A stretch of DNA of 64,000 bases, taken from positions 25,001,333 through 25,065,332 of the forward strand of contig NC_030852.1 in assembly GCF_000208745.1 (NCBI RefSeq). The letters run 5' to 3'. The DNA comes from Theobroma cacao (lineage: Eukaryota > Streptophyta > Magnoliopsida > Malvales > Malvaceae). A program made the translations under genes and the position numbers. Numbering within the stretch: position 1 is the first letter of the stretch; each line of letters begins with the position of its first letter. The notes under the pieces are model-generated. The model made no database searches and had not been told where the DNA came from. It saw nothing but the letters and a program-made list of their open reading frames with translations. Positions 1 through 10,510 of the stretch are shown here, piece after piece.

Positions 1-484
1 CTTTCGTGATCTCCGAATCGCTGTCGGCCCAAAATCTCATCTTCCCCTCAGAGTCCATCTGGACTTCGAGCCAAACTCGGGCCGTGCAGCCCATGACCCG
101 GTTCGAGTCGGTGCGAGAAGAAGCTGGGAGAGTAGGGAGGAGAGAAGCATAGTGAAGGAGACGCTTGACACGGTCGAGAGGCTCTAAAAGGGATTGGAAT
201 TCGGAGAGAAGGCTGGAGAGTTTACGTGGAGGGAGATGAGCGGTCTGTGAGGGAGACAGGGTGACAGCAGAGCAGGCAAAAGAAATGGGCTTTGAAGGAG
301 GTGAACCAGGAGGTGGAGATTGGATACTTTTGAGAGACTTATATAAGGATTTTTTATTGGTTCTGGGTGTTTTATGGAAGTTGAAAAGAAGTGATTTTGG
401 GTTAGAAATCTGGGTTTGGGAGATAGAGAAAAAAGATGAAGACGAAGAAGAAGCTTTCATGGCGATGGTAGCAGAGAATTCCAT
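1..484 (-). CDS. QS: Quinolinate synthase, chloroplastic, N-terminal SufE-domain exon (partial)
   Basis: Reading the minus strand from an ATG at 484 gives an uninterrupted frame of 161 codons that runs off the left edge. The first ~65 residues are rich in Ser, Thr and basic residues with few acidic ones, as in a plastid transit peptide. Next comes a SufE domain: the segment reading LDRVKRLLHYASLLP is followed by RVMGCTARVWLEV, with the sulfur-acceptor cysteine at about residue 133. In plants this SufE domain is fused to a NadA quinolinate synthase (QS, also called SUFE3 or OLD5). That enzyme makes quinolinate from iminoaspartate and dihydroxyacetone phosphate for plastid NAD synthesis, and the SufE part supports its 4Fe-4S cluster. 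The NadA part lies outside the window, so a stand-alone SufE protein is possible, but the sequence around the cysteine fits QS best. A second in-frame ATG at 460 is a less likely start. No break is seen. Confidence 0.88.
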   Translation of the reverse strand, partial: MEFSATIAMKASSSSSSFFSISQTQISNPKSLLFNFHKTPRTNKKSLYKSLKSIQSPPPGSPPSKPISFACSAVTLSPSQTAHLPPRKLSSLLSEFQSLLEPLDRVKRLLHYASLLPTLPASSRTDSNRVMGCTARVWLEVQMDSEGKMRFWADSDSEITK

Positions 485-900
485 GAGAGAGAGAGAAGGC
501 CTTGACGAGCGGGTCAAACTGAGAGAGAGAGAAGAAAAAAAAAAAGACCGTGTTAATGGGTGGACATGCAGAGCAGAAAAAGCAGAGCCCTTTGTTAAAT
601 AAAAGATCTGGAGAGAAGCAGAGCAAAGGAACACCACCAAAACAACCTGTAAAAGGATGCAAGCAGGCGCGAAACGAACCCGAGCTAACACGCAAATGCT
701 GCCTCCGTTTCGAAACGAAACCTTTGCAGCCCCTTGAGAGTTCTAAATTCCATTTTCCTCCTCTTTCTTGGAAAAGGACTTCATATTATGCCCTAATCTG
801 TGGGTTCCAAGGATTTTTCTGACAGTGCCATAATTGTTTAGAGGATATAAATACCTGCAATAATAAATTTTCAATCACGACAATAGGCTCAGATATTTGG
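485..900 (-). promoter_or_regulatory. Upstream region and leader of the quinolinate synthase gene
   Basis: Immediately upstream of the ATG the minus strand is CT-rich (485-545), as is common in plant 5' leaders. Further out the sequence is of mixed composition up to about 830 and then becomes AT-rich. No TATA box could be assigned with confidence on the minus strand. Short open frames here read through the low-complexity leader and are not believed. Confidence 0.35.
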
Positions 901-3240
901 GGTTTCATTTTAAAATTTAGGCTCTGTTTTGGTAGCAGCAAAATAATTTGTTGAAGAAAAATATTTTATTGAAAATTTTGATGATTTTTGTTATTTTTAT
1001 AAATTGCAAAAAAGTTCCAATTAGTTGAATTATTTTTCATCCTTATTTATCTTCAATAATTTCATACCGGAACACCATAAAAATATTAATATGCATTAAT
1101 TATGTACTACATCTAAAACATTTTTTAACATTAAAAATATTATATTTAAAAAATATTTAACCTTTTTATTTATTTATTTGTTTCTCATCATATTATTATA
1201 ATAGTTAATTTAATAAGTCAATTAATCATAAATTAAAAATTAAAAAAAGATTTTCAAAGGTGAAAAACTTATTTCCTATTTTATATAATTTTTTCTTTAA
1301 TTAACCTTAATTATTTTGTGTTTTATTAAATATTGTAGTATCTAAGTAAAAATAATTACAATGATATGATTTTATTGAAATAATTGAATAAAAATAATTA
1401 AAAAATTTTGTTGAGAAACAAATAATAAATAAAGAGATAAAAGAGAAAAAAAAATATTTTATCATTTTATTACTTTATAAAATCTGTAACAAATAGTTTT
1501 TTTAATTGAGATTATCCAAAAAGATAAATAAAAAATGTTTTATACTCGTATCTGTAAAATATTTTTTTTGAAAAATATTTTATAAAAAAGTTTACTATTT
1601 TTTATTATTTAAATAAATGATTGAAAACATTTTTCGTAGGTAAATGTCTTGTTATTTTGAAGGAAATAAAATGAAATCATTTTGAGATCTTATTGTTTTG
1701 AAGAAAATAAAAAGTGATTATGCAAATCATGTTGTTTTGAGAGTTTTAGGTCATAGTGTTTTATTATTTTGAAAAAAAATAAAAGAATGCGGATGACATA
1801 TTGACTTAAGGCTTTAGGGTAGAATTTTTTTTTAATAGGAGTTTTTTTTAATGAGTGGGAATTGTTTTACGCCCCTTAAAGGTATAAGAAAATTTTCAAA
1901 ATAATGGATCTTTTACCCATTAACCTATAAAATTTATTCTTTTAAAATTTTATTATCAATTATCCAAAAATTATTATGTCTTGAAAATGTCCTCCAAAAA
2001 CATGTTTTACTTTTAGAAAAACAAACCTGAGATTGACATAAAACATTTGTCAAGGAATATAAAATGTTTTCATAAAAGATTTTCAATCATTTATTGTTTA
2101 AAAAATCTCCGGAAGTTGCTAAATCTGTTATTGTTTAAACAAAAAACTGACTTGTTGGAAGCCTCCCATTGAGACTGGTCTGGTGCGCACATATACTGCC
2201 GTAAAACTGGTCAAGCTCGCAGGAAGTGCGCATGTGGTTTGGCAGCCGCTTCAGTCACTCAACTCTCACCATTAATTGGGAATAAGAAACTGAATCAGAT
2301 CAGGCCAAGGCCATTCCATCCGTCCCAAACGTCTTCCTTTCATTATCCCAGCCAAATAGTCAAAGGAACAACAAAAGCAGGTCCCCTCCTTATGATCTGT
2401 CTCTTCTTTCCTTCGGCAGCACAAAGGTGCCACACCTTTTTCTTCTCTTATCAACTTCTTTCTTTCCTCTGTTTATTTTCTGCATTTTAATTTTAACTGA
2501 TTTCCAAGAAGACGACAAACAAAATAGTATCTATATTTTTATTCTTTTTTTCTAAACAATCCAAAGTTATTCATGGATCGACAAATTTTTTTAAAGATTA
2601 ATATTTTTTTGGATCATAAGGTTAATTTTTTAGAGGATTCCAAATTAATGATTATTATATACATAATAAGTTAAATATTTCTGAATCGTAAGAGTTGAAT
2701 CGGCAAAAAAATACATTTTTAAACTTGATTGTTTAAGTTAAAGAGTTATTTAAAATGTTTTTTCAATTCAAACGATAAATTAATAAAAAATATGTTATTA
2801 AAAAGTTTATTCCAATACAAATGATAACTGAATAAATAAGAAGGTTGTCAACAACAGTAACGAAAACGTTAAAATTTTAAAAATAAAAAAAAATCTAATA
2901 ATAGATGAAATATGGTGCTATGTAACATGAATGTATGAATTTTTTTTAATATTTATGAATTTGTTACACTGTTTTATTAAAAAAATTATTTTATAATAAT
3001 ATTAGACCATCAATGATCAATGACTAATCATTCTAAATAAGCCAATTTATATTCATAGTATTAGATGAAAATTAGATCATTCCTTAAGATAATGATCACT
3101 CTTAATATTTTTTTATACAGATGAAAATTACAACTTGGTCACGTAAAATCATTAAATTTTTATCAAATACAATAATTTAATCACTAAATACAAATCAACA
3201 AAAAAAAAAAGAGTTAAAGGGAAAATAAAATCCAAAGTCA
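901..3240. other. AT-rich intergenic DNA, no gene recognised
   Basis: 901-2160 is strongly AT-rich with many A and T runs. It holds a weak inverted match between about 1600-1640 and 2070-2105, perhaps an eroded transposon. 2161-2490 is an island of higher complexity with a short open frame (2239-2490) that resembles nothing known to me. 2500-3230 is again AT-rich. I see no RNA gene or conserved protein. Confidence 0.5.
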
Positions 3241-3282
3241 TGACGTCACCCTGAGGCTAAGCAATTCAAAGCGAGACGTGGC
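3241..3282. promoter_or_regulatory. bZIP-type ACGT motifs (TGACGTCA and GACGTGGC)
   Basis: A perfect palindrome TGACGTCA lies at 3241-3248 and a G-box-like GACGTGGC at 3275-3282, in a small GC-richer island (3237-3420). Such ACGT cores bind plant bZIP factors. No gene is recognised on either side within 3 kb, so function is unproven. Confidence 0.3.
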
Positions 3283-3299
3283 GGCTGGAAAAACGGTCG

Positions 3300-4705
3300 A
3301 CCTGGCAGTGCATGTATCGGACCCATGTTTCGACGAAACGAGGCAGATGGCTGAGAGATGAGTTTCCGCTGTCAAATCTAAGACTATTTGCAAGTTGTGG
3401 GTTGGTTACCTTCCTCGTGACGTGAAAAACTTTGTCTCCATCTTTATTTCCATCTCGTTCCTTCCTTCCAATTTCGTAGTCAATATGAATAATTTCCCCA
3501 TCGATGGCTATGCTTTAGGTCTTTGCTCTTCCACTTGCTTTTTCTTTTTCCCCGCTCGTGGTGCTCACTTTACGTGGAAAAATGAGTGTGAGAATCAAAA
3601 GTTTGACTCAATATCCCAATGGGTTGGTTAGTGCACATCAATTAGCAATATATGAAGCACCCAAAAAGAGAATGAAGCACACTGGATGCAACCTTGCTAC
3701 TTGCTAGCATTTGGGGCCCCTTGCTGGTGCATATATATCAGATATCTGTTGTTTGATTTGTGCTGAGTACTGGAAAATTGAGAATAAGAAGACAAGAAGA
3801 CTTGCCTTTCAAAAAAAAAAAAGACAAGAAGAGTTTAAAGGCTAATATACCATAGAAGAGTTTTTTTCTAGGCTTGATGAGAACACATGTTTTTGATAAG
3901 GATACTCTTGGTGAACAAATATAACATTTTAACAATGATTAAATGTAACTAATTTTTGTGAACAACTATTAACTTTTCACTTGTTAAACAAACCAAATTT
4001 TCACAATTAAATTAATTGTATTTGTTAAGGCTAAAATAATTTGTCACCAATATCAAATATTTGATACACCAAGTTTATTTTTTAAAAAAATTTTCTTTCT
4101 TCATATAGATTAAATAAATCCACCAGTATTGTAAACTATTACCAACCATAACAATAAGATGGCAAACTTTTGCAATGATTGACTTACCATTAGGCTATAG
4201 TAGCTATCAAAATTAATATTGATTACCTCTCTAATTTTTTTTTTAAATATATTAATTTCTGGGTATCCGCCATGTGAGGTGGTCTAGTTGATATAAAATA
4301 AATAAGTAGCATTTGTATAAGGATTTATAATTGATTTTCTATATTTTTATTGTATTTAATAAAAAAATTTTATTTACATTTATGCTTTTAATTTATTCAA
4401 TTGAACTTTTATCTCGTAATAGAAATATAATCGATTTTATTTTTAATGACAATGGTCATTTCTTATATATGTAAAATCTGACGAGATATATTAATTAGAC
4501 ACAATAAAAATTACTAACGTGACACATCATGTCATTAATTTTGATTGTAATTATTGACGTGACCTTTCACATATCAATTTTATATTTAATCAACATGTCA
4601 CATAGGTTCTATGTGAACCGCTAGTGATAGATGTCACTGAAAATAACATCTATTACATTTCCATTACAGGATAAGGGCTTAATTGAGTGAAGCATGGGCT
4701 CAATT
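3300..4705. other. Intergenic DNA, no gene recognised
   Basis: 3300-3740 is of mixed composition and has one short open frame without recognisable similarity (3395-3631). 3740-4705 is AT-rich. No repeat boundary or conserved coding segment could be supported. Confidence 0.4.
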
Positions 4706-4708
4706 AGG

Positions 4709-4985
4709 TATGTTGCAACGCGTAAGTTCAAGAACTCAACCACTTGATGTAAAAAGAAAGTTGTCATTTTTTTTAAGTGTAATTAACCATTTACTTGAAT
4801 CTATCATTTTTAATGAAATTTTAAACTTGACTTAAGTTTATTAGAAAGGATAGTTTGCAATTTGCAAAAAAAATTAAAGTTTGAGATTATGTTTACACGT
4901 GGGGAAGATATTAGCACCTTGCAACAATCGTTCAAAGAATAATACCATTTAATCATGTGTTATCCTCTTATAGTTTAATTAATAA
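4709..4985. mobile_element. Fragment of a gypsy-type LTR
   Basis: This stretch has the same order of words as 25615-25920: a start resembling TGTTGCAACGCG, then a poly-T followed by AAGTGTAATTA, then GATTATGTTTACACGTGGGG and ATATTAGCACC, and finally a segment ending TTATCCTC. That layout matches the 5' part of long LTRs of Tat/Ogre-like gypsy elements in plants. The 3' part of the LTR is not seen next to it. Confidence 0.45.
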
Positions 4986-5067
4986 TTTTTAATTTTTAAT
5001 TTTATAGTTTCATAATTATTATTTATTTTTTCTGCTTTTTCTTTCAATATTTCTTTTTCTTTTTTTT

Positions 5068-5787
5068 CCATTATTAATAAATATAGAAGAGTTTTTCTCG
5101 AGCATTTCCAACACTTTGGTGGGACTTAGAACAATTTTCCTTAACTCAAGAGTATTTAAGAAAACATGCTTATTTCATTGAAAAGAATTTATCATCTGAT
5201 TCATTCGGTATTTTATGAAAAGAGATCTTGATTTTAAACTTGATACTTTTTTTCATTTTTAATTTTTATTATATTTTTTGAATTTCTTTTATGTTCTTAT
5301 TATTTATGAATCAGTTATCGATTTTATTAAATAAATGAAATCCATTATATTGGAAACTCTTCTAAATTCTCCCAAAGTTTTGATGAAATTTAGAATTATT
5401 TCCTCACAAGAATTTCCAAGAAATTTATCTCTAATTTTCTTAAAAAATCTCATCATTGGAGATTTTCATGTATTAGCTGAATTAACATTTTCTATGCATA
5501 TGATGCAAACATTGAACTAATGATGCAATTTTTTAATTTTATTAAATAGAAAAAAAAAATCTTTGTGTTGGGAATTTTTCTAAATTCTCCAACACTTTGA
5601 TGGAATCTAGAAATATTTTTTCACTAGAGAATTTCTCAAGAAATTTATGTCTACAATTTCCTCAAGAAAATATCATTATCTGAAATTTTCATTTACTTTT
5701 AACAATTAATATCTCAAATTAATGCAATACAATAAAGAATGAATGATGAGGACATAAATATTTTTTTATTACTTTTTTTTTGGGAAA
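5068..5787 (+). repeat. Left arm of a large inverted repeat (foldback structure)
   Basis: The reverse complement of 6331-6980 aligns by eye along most of this segment, for example the outer TTATTAATAAATAT, the central TATTTTATGAAAAG and the inner AATGCAATACAATAAAGAA. The arm consists of about three diverged direct subunits (starting near 5098, 5340 and 5570). Each carries a version of CCAACACTTTGGTGG followed by TCTCAAGAAATTT-like words. The arm is AT-rich and diverged, so the repeat is old or fast-evolving. Confidence 0.7.
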
Positions 5788-5955
5788 ATATTTTGAAAAT
5801 TAATTTAAACTATGTCGCTACATATTTCAAATACAATTCCATTAATCATTTATTGCTATTAAATAATTTAGCACTATAAAATATCAAACACAATAACTGG
5901 AATTCTAGTAAATTTAAAGATAAGCCTAAAATATACCTCAATGGACCCACTTAGT

Positions 5956-6160
5956 TGGGCCTAAATCCTTTGGGCTGTTGCACACTCTTGAACTGCAGGT
6001 TAAGGGCTTGTCTGGATTTGGTTGGGTCAAGCCGACCCGCTTCTTTTCTTCTTTCGTTATTTTCCTTTCCTTTAATTGGCACCAAAAACCATTTAGGTGC
6101 CCCTATAAATACTAAACCCTAATCCTAGCAACAAAAAGGCCACATTTTCTCCCCTTTCTT
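5956..6160 (+). promoter_or_regulatory. Promoter-like block in the loop of the inverted repeat
   Basis: The loop between the arms (5788-6330) contains two TGGGCY site-II-like words (5956-5961 and 5971-5976), a TATA box TATAAATA (6104-6111), a telo-box AAACCCTAA (6114-6122) and then a CT-rich leader-like tract (about 6145-6175). Site II plus telo-box is a known combination in promoters of plant ribosomal-protein and other growth genes. LTRs of Tat-like gypsy elements can look similar, so an LTR origin remains possible. No coding sequence follows in the loop. Confidence 0.45.
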
Positions 6161-6330
6161 TCTCTCTCTAGTGGTACATTCTCTCTCCAAAAATTAATTG
6201 CAATACTTAAATTAATTCAAATTAATACTAATAATAAAATAAAGGATTAAAGTTAGATCAGACATGTTAGTAAAAGAATAATAGAAAATAGGATTTTAAA
6301 AAATAATAATAAATAAAAAGAAAAATATAG

Positions 6331-6980
6331 TTTCCCCAAAAAAGTGATAAAAAAGATAATTTTTTATGTCATCATCATTAGTTCTTTATTGTATTGCATT
6401 TATTTGAGATATTGATTCTCATGAATAAAAATTTTCAACGATAAGATTTTCTCAAAAAAATTACAAAGACAAATTTTTAAAAAATTTTGTAAGTGAGGAA
6501 ATATATCTAGATTTCACCAAAGTGTTCAACATAAATTTTAATTTTCTATTTAATAAAAGTGAAAATTGCATCATCCATCTCATGTTTGCATCATGTGCAT
6601 CGAAAATGTTAATTTGGCTAATAAATAAAAATTCTCGATGATGTGATTTTTTAATGAAATTATAAACACAAACTTCTTGAAACTTCTCTAGGTAGGGAAA
6701 TATTTTTACATTTTGCCAAAGTGTTAAGAGAATTTAAAAAAGTTTCCAACATAATCGATTTCATTGATTTAATCAATTGAAAATAGAAGACGTGAAAAAA
6801 ATTAAAAGATGAAAAAAGAATAAAGGACAAAATCAAAACCCTTTTCATAAAATTCAATGAATCCAACGATGGAGCTCTAATAAGTGTGTTTTCTTGAATA
6901 CCTTGATGTGAGAAAAATTTTTTAAATCCCACCGGAGTATTTGGTTGGGAAAATAAAAAAAATCTTCAATATTTATTAAT
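6331..6980 (-). repeat. Right arm of the large inverted repeat
   Basis: Reverse complement of the left arm (5068-5787), with matching subunits in reverse order. The loop is about 540 bp and the whole structure about 1.9 kb. It ends roughly 1 kb upstream of the LYK start codon. No clear target duplication was found at the outer ends. Confidence 0.7.
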
Positions 6981-6984
6981 AATG

Positions 6985-7954
6985 GGAAAAAAGGAAAGAG
7001 TTATTATAATTTTAAATCCCATGACAAGCGATGATTAGTCAAGGTCCTAATTGGGTCAATTGTTGCTTAGTTAGGGTCCAAAATGTTGCAAATTGTTCAG
7101 GTGCACCTGGTCTTAACTCTATTGTGATCTGAAAACAATTTTCGGCAGAATCATATGGATGCATAACTGTTGTATCACAAACTGGCCATGTGGACCGAAA
7201 ATGAAAGTTTGAATAAGAGGGAATATGGAATAATTCTTCCTCACTTTAAAATAATATCTAGCCAGAGTTATTATAATTTTTTCTTGTACTAGTCTTAATA
7301 CAATTATTGAAAAATCTCTTTTGTGGTCGTCATTTTATTGTCTGCTCTAATGGGATGGCCCCCTCGAGTTTTTAAGCTTTCACACGAGAAAATCTAATCC
7401 TCTATTATTTTACATATTTCCTTATTCAAAGATTTAGTTTCACTCATAAGCGACAGTAGTCATGGGTCATGGCTGATCTTAGAAGTTGCATTTCTGTTTG
7501 TACGAACTCTACCTTTGTTGACAACAGCCAGATAAATAGAGAAAGCTCCCAATTCTCTCTTCTGTTTCTTTGTTTGTCTAAGCTCCGCAAGAGTCATAAA
7601 GTATAGGATTAACAATCAATCTCTCTCACTTTATTGTCCCATCCTGTCATCCTCTTGCCCAGGATGAAGCAAAGAGCTGTCTCAAGTGAAGTTAAGCGCA
7701 TAGGTAAATCAATGAGGAATTATTAAATTCAAGTGTTCCAAATGCTGCAGTCCAATAAGCATTATACTTGCAACAGTGATAACCCCTTGAAACAAGACTA
7801 AATCATCGCTCAGGCTGGCCGGGCGGCCATATTGCTGGTTTATTTCAGACAGTGAGTTTCCCTTTCAAAAGATCAAACTCTTTCAAGCAAAGCACTTGCC
7901 AGTTGGCGTAGTAAGTATATTTTTTGAGTTTGATTCACATTCGAATCTGCTATC
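6985..7954 (+). promoter_or_regulatory. Upstream region of the LYK receptor gene
   Basis: Mixed-composition DNA leading to the LYK ATG at 7955. A possible TATA-like word (GATAAATAG, near 7531) and a TTGAC W-box core (7517-7521) are visible. W-boxes bind WRKY factors and are frequent in defence-gene promoters, but a single core is weak evidence. The last few hundred bases are probably 5' leader. Confidence 0.35.
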
Positions 7955-8163
7955 ATGGTTTCTCTTCACAAATTGATCAGTTTTTGCGTACTCCTTTTTC
8001 TGATCAAGCTCATCTCTTCGCAGCAATCTTATGACGATTCCAGTTGCACTGCAGAATCAGTTCAAAATTCCAAATACCTTTGCACTCCAAAATATTTTCC
8101 ATGCCATACTTACGTAGTATACAGGGCTCAAAAGGATTTTCAGTCAATGTCATCTATTGCACC

Positions 8164-8487
8164 TGTTGAGTTTTAGGTTGACTAGAATTTTAGATCTTAT
8201 TTGATTATGAGATTTTGTTGTGTACAACGTTGAGTAGTTGTATAGTTTTAAACTTCTTATTCCACATCGAATCCTAATCACATCCTACTTTGGACTTTTA
8301 TACTATAAAAATGGATTTCTAGGCTTTAAAATTGCAAGTAGTGCTTTGAGAGCTCTAGAGAGGGAACATCTTGTAACTCTATCTTTTGCTCTAGGTGGAG
8401 CTAGAGTGGTTTGAGTGAATGTTCTTGGGAGGTTATTGAGGAAGAGTGTGCAAGGGATCTTGGGTTGTTTTGGGGAACCATAAAGGT
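8164..8487 (+). repeat. 5' LTR of the element in LYK (visible part)
   Basis: Matches 10050-10378 with scattered substitutions. It is cut by the N gap at 8488; by comparison with the 461-bp 3' LTR, roughly 135 bp of it are missing. It includes the TATA-like TACTATAAAAATGG. Confidence 0.85.
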
Positions 8488-9092
8488 NNNNNNNNNNNNN
8501 NNNNNNNNNNNNNNNNNNNNNNNNNNNNNNNNNNNNNNNNNNNNNNNNNNNNNNNNNNNNNNNNNNNNNNNNNNNNNNNNNNNNNNNNNNNNNNNNNNNN
8601 NNNNNNNNNNNNNNNNNNNNNNNNNNNNNNNNNNNNNNNNNNNNNNNNNNNNNNNNNNNNNNNNNNNNNNNNNNNNNNNNNNNNNNNNNNNNNNNNNNNN
8701 NNNNNNNNNNNNNNNNNNNNNNNNNNNNNNNNNNNNNNNNNNNNNNNNNNNNNNNNNNNNNNNNNNNNNNNNNNNNNNNNNNNNNNNNNNNNNNNNNNNN
8801 NNNNNNNNNNNNNNNNNNNNNNNNNNNNNNNNNNNNNNNNNNNNNNNNNNNNNNNNNNNNNNNNNNNNNNNNNNNNNNNNNNNNNNNNNNNNNNNNNNNN
8901 NNNNNNNNNNNNNNNNNNNNNNNNNNNNNNNNNNNNNNNNNNNNNNNNNNNNNNNNNNNNNNNNNNNNNNNNNNNNNNNNNNNNNNNNNNNNNNNNNNNN
9001 NNNNNNNNNNNNNNNNNNNNNNNNNNNNNNNNNNNNNNNNNNNNNNNNNNNNNNNNNNNNNNNNNNNNNNNNNNNNNNNNNNNNNNNNNNNN
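8488..9092. other. Assembly gap (605 N)
   Basis: A run of N inside the Copia element. The true length may differ. Open frames crossing it are artefacts. Confidence 0.99.
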
Positions 9093-9696
9093 ATCTAAGG
9101 GTGGCAAGTCTAGATCCAACAATGTTCAATGCTTTAAATGCAAAGGGTATGGGCATATTAAAAGGGATTGTCCTACAAAAGGGGATGAAAGTAACGAGAA
9201 CAAAGGTGAGTGTGCTTTCGTTGCTGAAGGTGATGATTGTGATGTCCTTACAATTTCAAAAAATATGGATGCAAATTCTTATTGGTATTTAGATTCTGCT
9301 TCTACTACTCACATATATTATCAAAAAGATTGTTTTGATTTACTTCAAGAAGGGGTGACTGGGAATTTGACTTTAGGCAATAAGTCAATGGTGAAGGTCA
9401 TGGGTATTGGAGTGGTGAAAATCAAAATGTTTGATGGGGTTGTGCGCTCTTTGGGTAGTGTGGTCTATGTCCCAAAGATGCGTAAAAATCTAATATCATT
9501 GAGCCTATTAGACTCCAAAGGGTATGGATATTCTGCTTGTGATGGAGTGGTAAAAGTCACACAAGGCGATATGGTCCTGATGAGGGGGAATTTACATAAT
9601 GGCTTGTATCATCTAGAATTTGAGGCCTCGAAAGGATGGGAACAATGCACAGGATATGGTAGCTACCAAAGTGAGATTCATTTGCCAAGAAGGTGA
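9093..9696 (+). CDS. Copia gag zinc knuckle and protease-like fragment
   Basis: The frame leaving the gap shows a CCHC zinc knuckle (CFKCKGYGHIKRDC), then a Copia aspartic-protease region beginning YLDSASTTH, where the usual DSG/DSA signature reads DSAS. Family-typical words [14 protein letters not shown] and GNLHNGLYHLE follow. It stops at 9696, before any integrase zinc finger. The protein is a truncated gag-protease; with no reverse transcriptase, any movement would depend on another element. Confidence 0.7.
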
Positions 9697-10049
9697 TGAA
9701 AGGTTCCCAAGGTTCCCAAGGTTTTCATGGTGTAGATGATCATGAAATGATGAAAAATCTTGCTAATGTTTGTGAATTGGAAAGGTTGTCATGGTCCTTC
9801 TCTAAAGTCAATTAGCGTTATTGACTGGATGGTTATACATTTGCCTTGGCTGTTTATCAAATTGAGTGTTGGACCATACTTGATTCAGTATGTGTAGTCG
9901 TGGTAATTATAAAGGCCAATGATTTAGAAAGTCTTGTGCTTGGAGAGTTGTTCAAGGTGTTGGAAAATAGGTGGAGTTAGGAAGTTGCAATTAGGTGCGA
10001 CTAGTGGAAGAGGTTTAAGGAGTTTTAATTCAAGTTAAAGGTGGAGATT

Positions 10050-10510
10050 TGTTAAGTTTTAAGTTGACTAGAATTCTAGATCTTATTTGATTAGGATTTT
10101 TGTTTGTATACAACATTAAATAGTTGCATAGTTTTAAGCTTTTTGTTCTACATTGAGTCTTAATCACATTATACTTAGACTTTTATATTATAAAAGTGGA
10201 TTTCTAGGCTTTAGAATTGAAAGTATTAGAGAGGGAATATTTTGTAACTCTATCTTTTGCTCTGGGTGGAGCTAGAGTGGTTTGAGTAAATGTTCTTGGG
10301 AGGTTATTGAAGAAGAGTGTGTAAGGGATCTTGGGTTGTTTTGGGAACCATAAAGGTCAATTTATTGTGCTTTAAATTCTCAATAATAGAAGAACAGTTT
10401 CACTCCGTGGACGTAGGCAAAAGACCGAACCACGTAAATTCTTGTGTTTTTCTGTTTGTTTATTTTCTTTGGATTTTATCTTTGTTGATTCTTGGGCAAT
10501 TTCCACAACA
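10050..10510 (+). repeat. 3' LTR of the element in LYK
   Basis: Complete 461-bp LTR, TG...CA ends, next to the GCACC duplication. Its U5-like part contains GTGGACGTAGG and ACCGAACCACGTAAATTC, words also found (reverse strand) in the LTRs of the element at 12537-16495, so the two are relatives. An ATG within it (10442) opens a frame that reads into the LYK remainder in the correct frame. Confidence 0.9.

Larger units (their letters stand above)
8164..10510 (+). mobile_element. Non-autonomous Ty1/Copia element inserted in the LYK gene
   Basis: The element starts TGTTGAGTTTTAGG at 8164 and ends CCACAACA at 10510, flanked by the 5-bp direct repeat GCACC (8159-8163 and 10511-10515). The LTRs are 8164 into the gap and 10050-10510. 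A polypurine tract, AAAGGTGGAGATT, ends at 10049. Inside, only the end of gag and a protease-like segment can be recognised; integrase, reverse transcriptase and RNase H are absent from the ~950 bp between gap and 3' LTR. The N-run (8488-9092) hides the rest of the 5' LTR, the primer site and most of gag. The two LTRs differ at numerous positions, so the insertion is not recent. Confidence 0.9.

Noticed and set aside
261..822. Plus-strand and minus-strand frames over the quinolinate synthase exon and leader
   Set aside because: They are shadows of the minus-strand SufE exon or translate the GA/CT-rich leader; no motif is present.
3395..3631. 78-residue frame downstream of the bZIP motifs
   Set aside because: Phe- and Ser-rich composition, no motif, no splice or promoter context strong enough to call a gene.
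8401..9292. Several long open frames on both strands across the N run
   Set aside because: They are open only because N codons cannot be stops; only the part right of 9093 has real sequence support.
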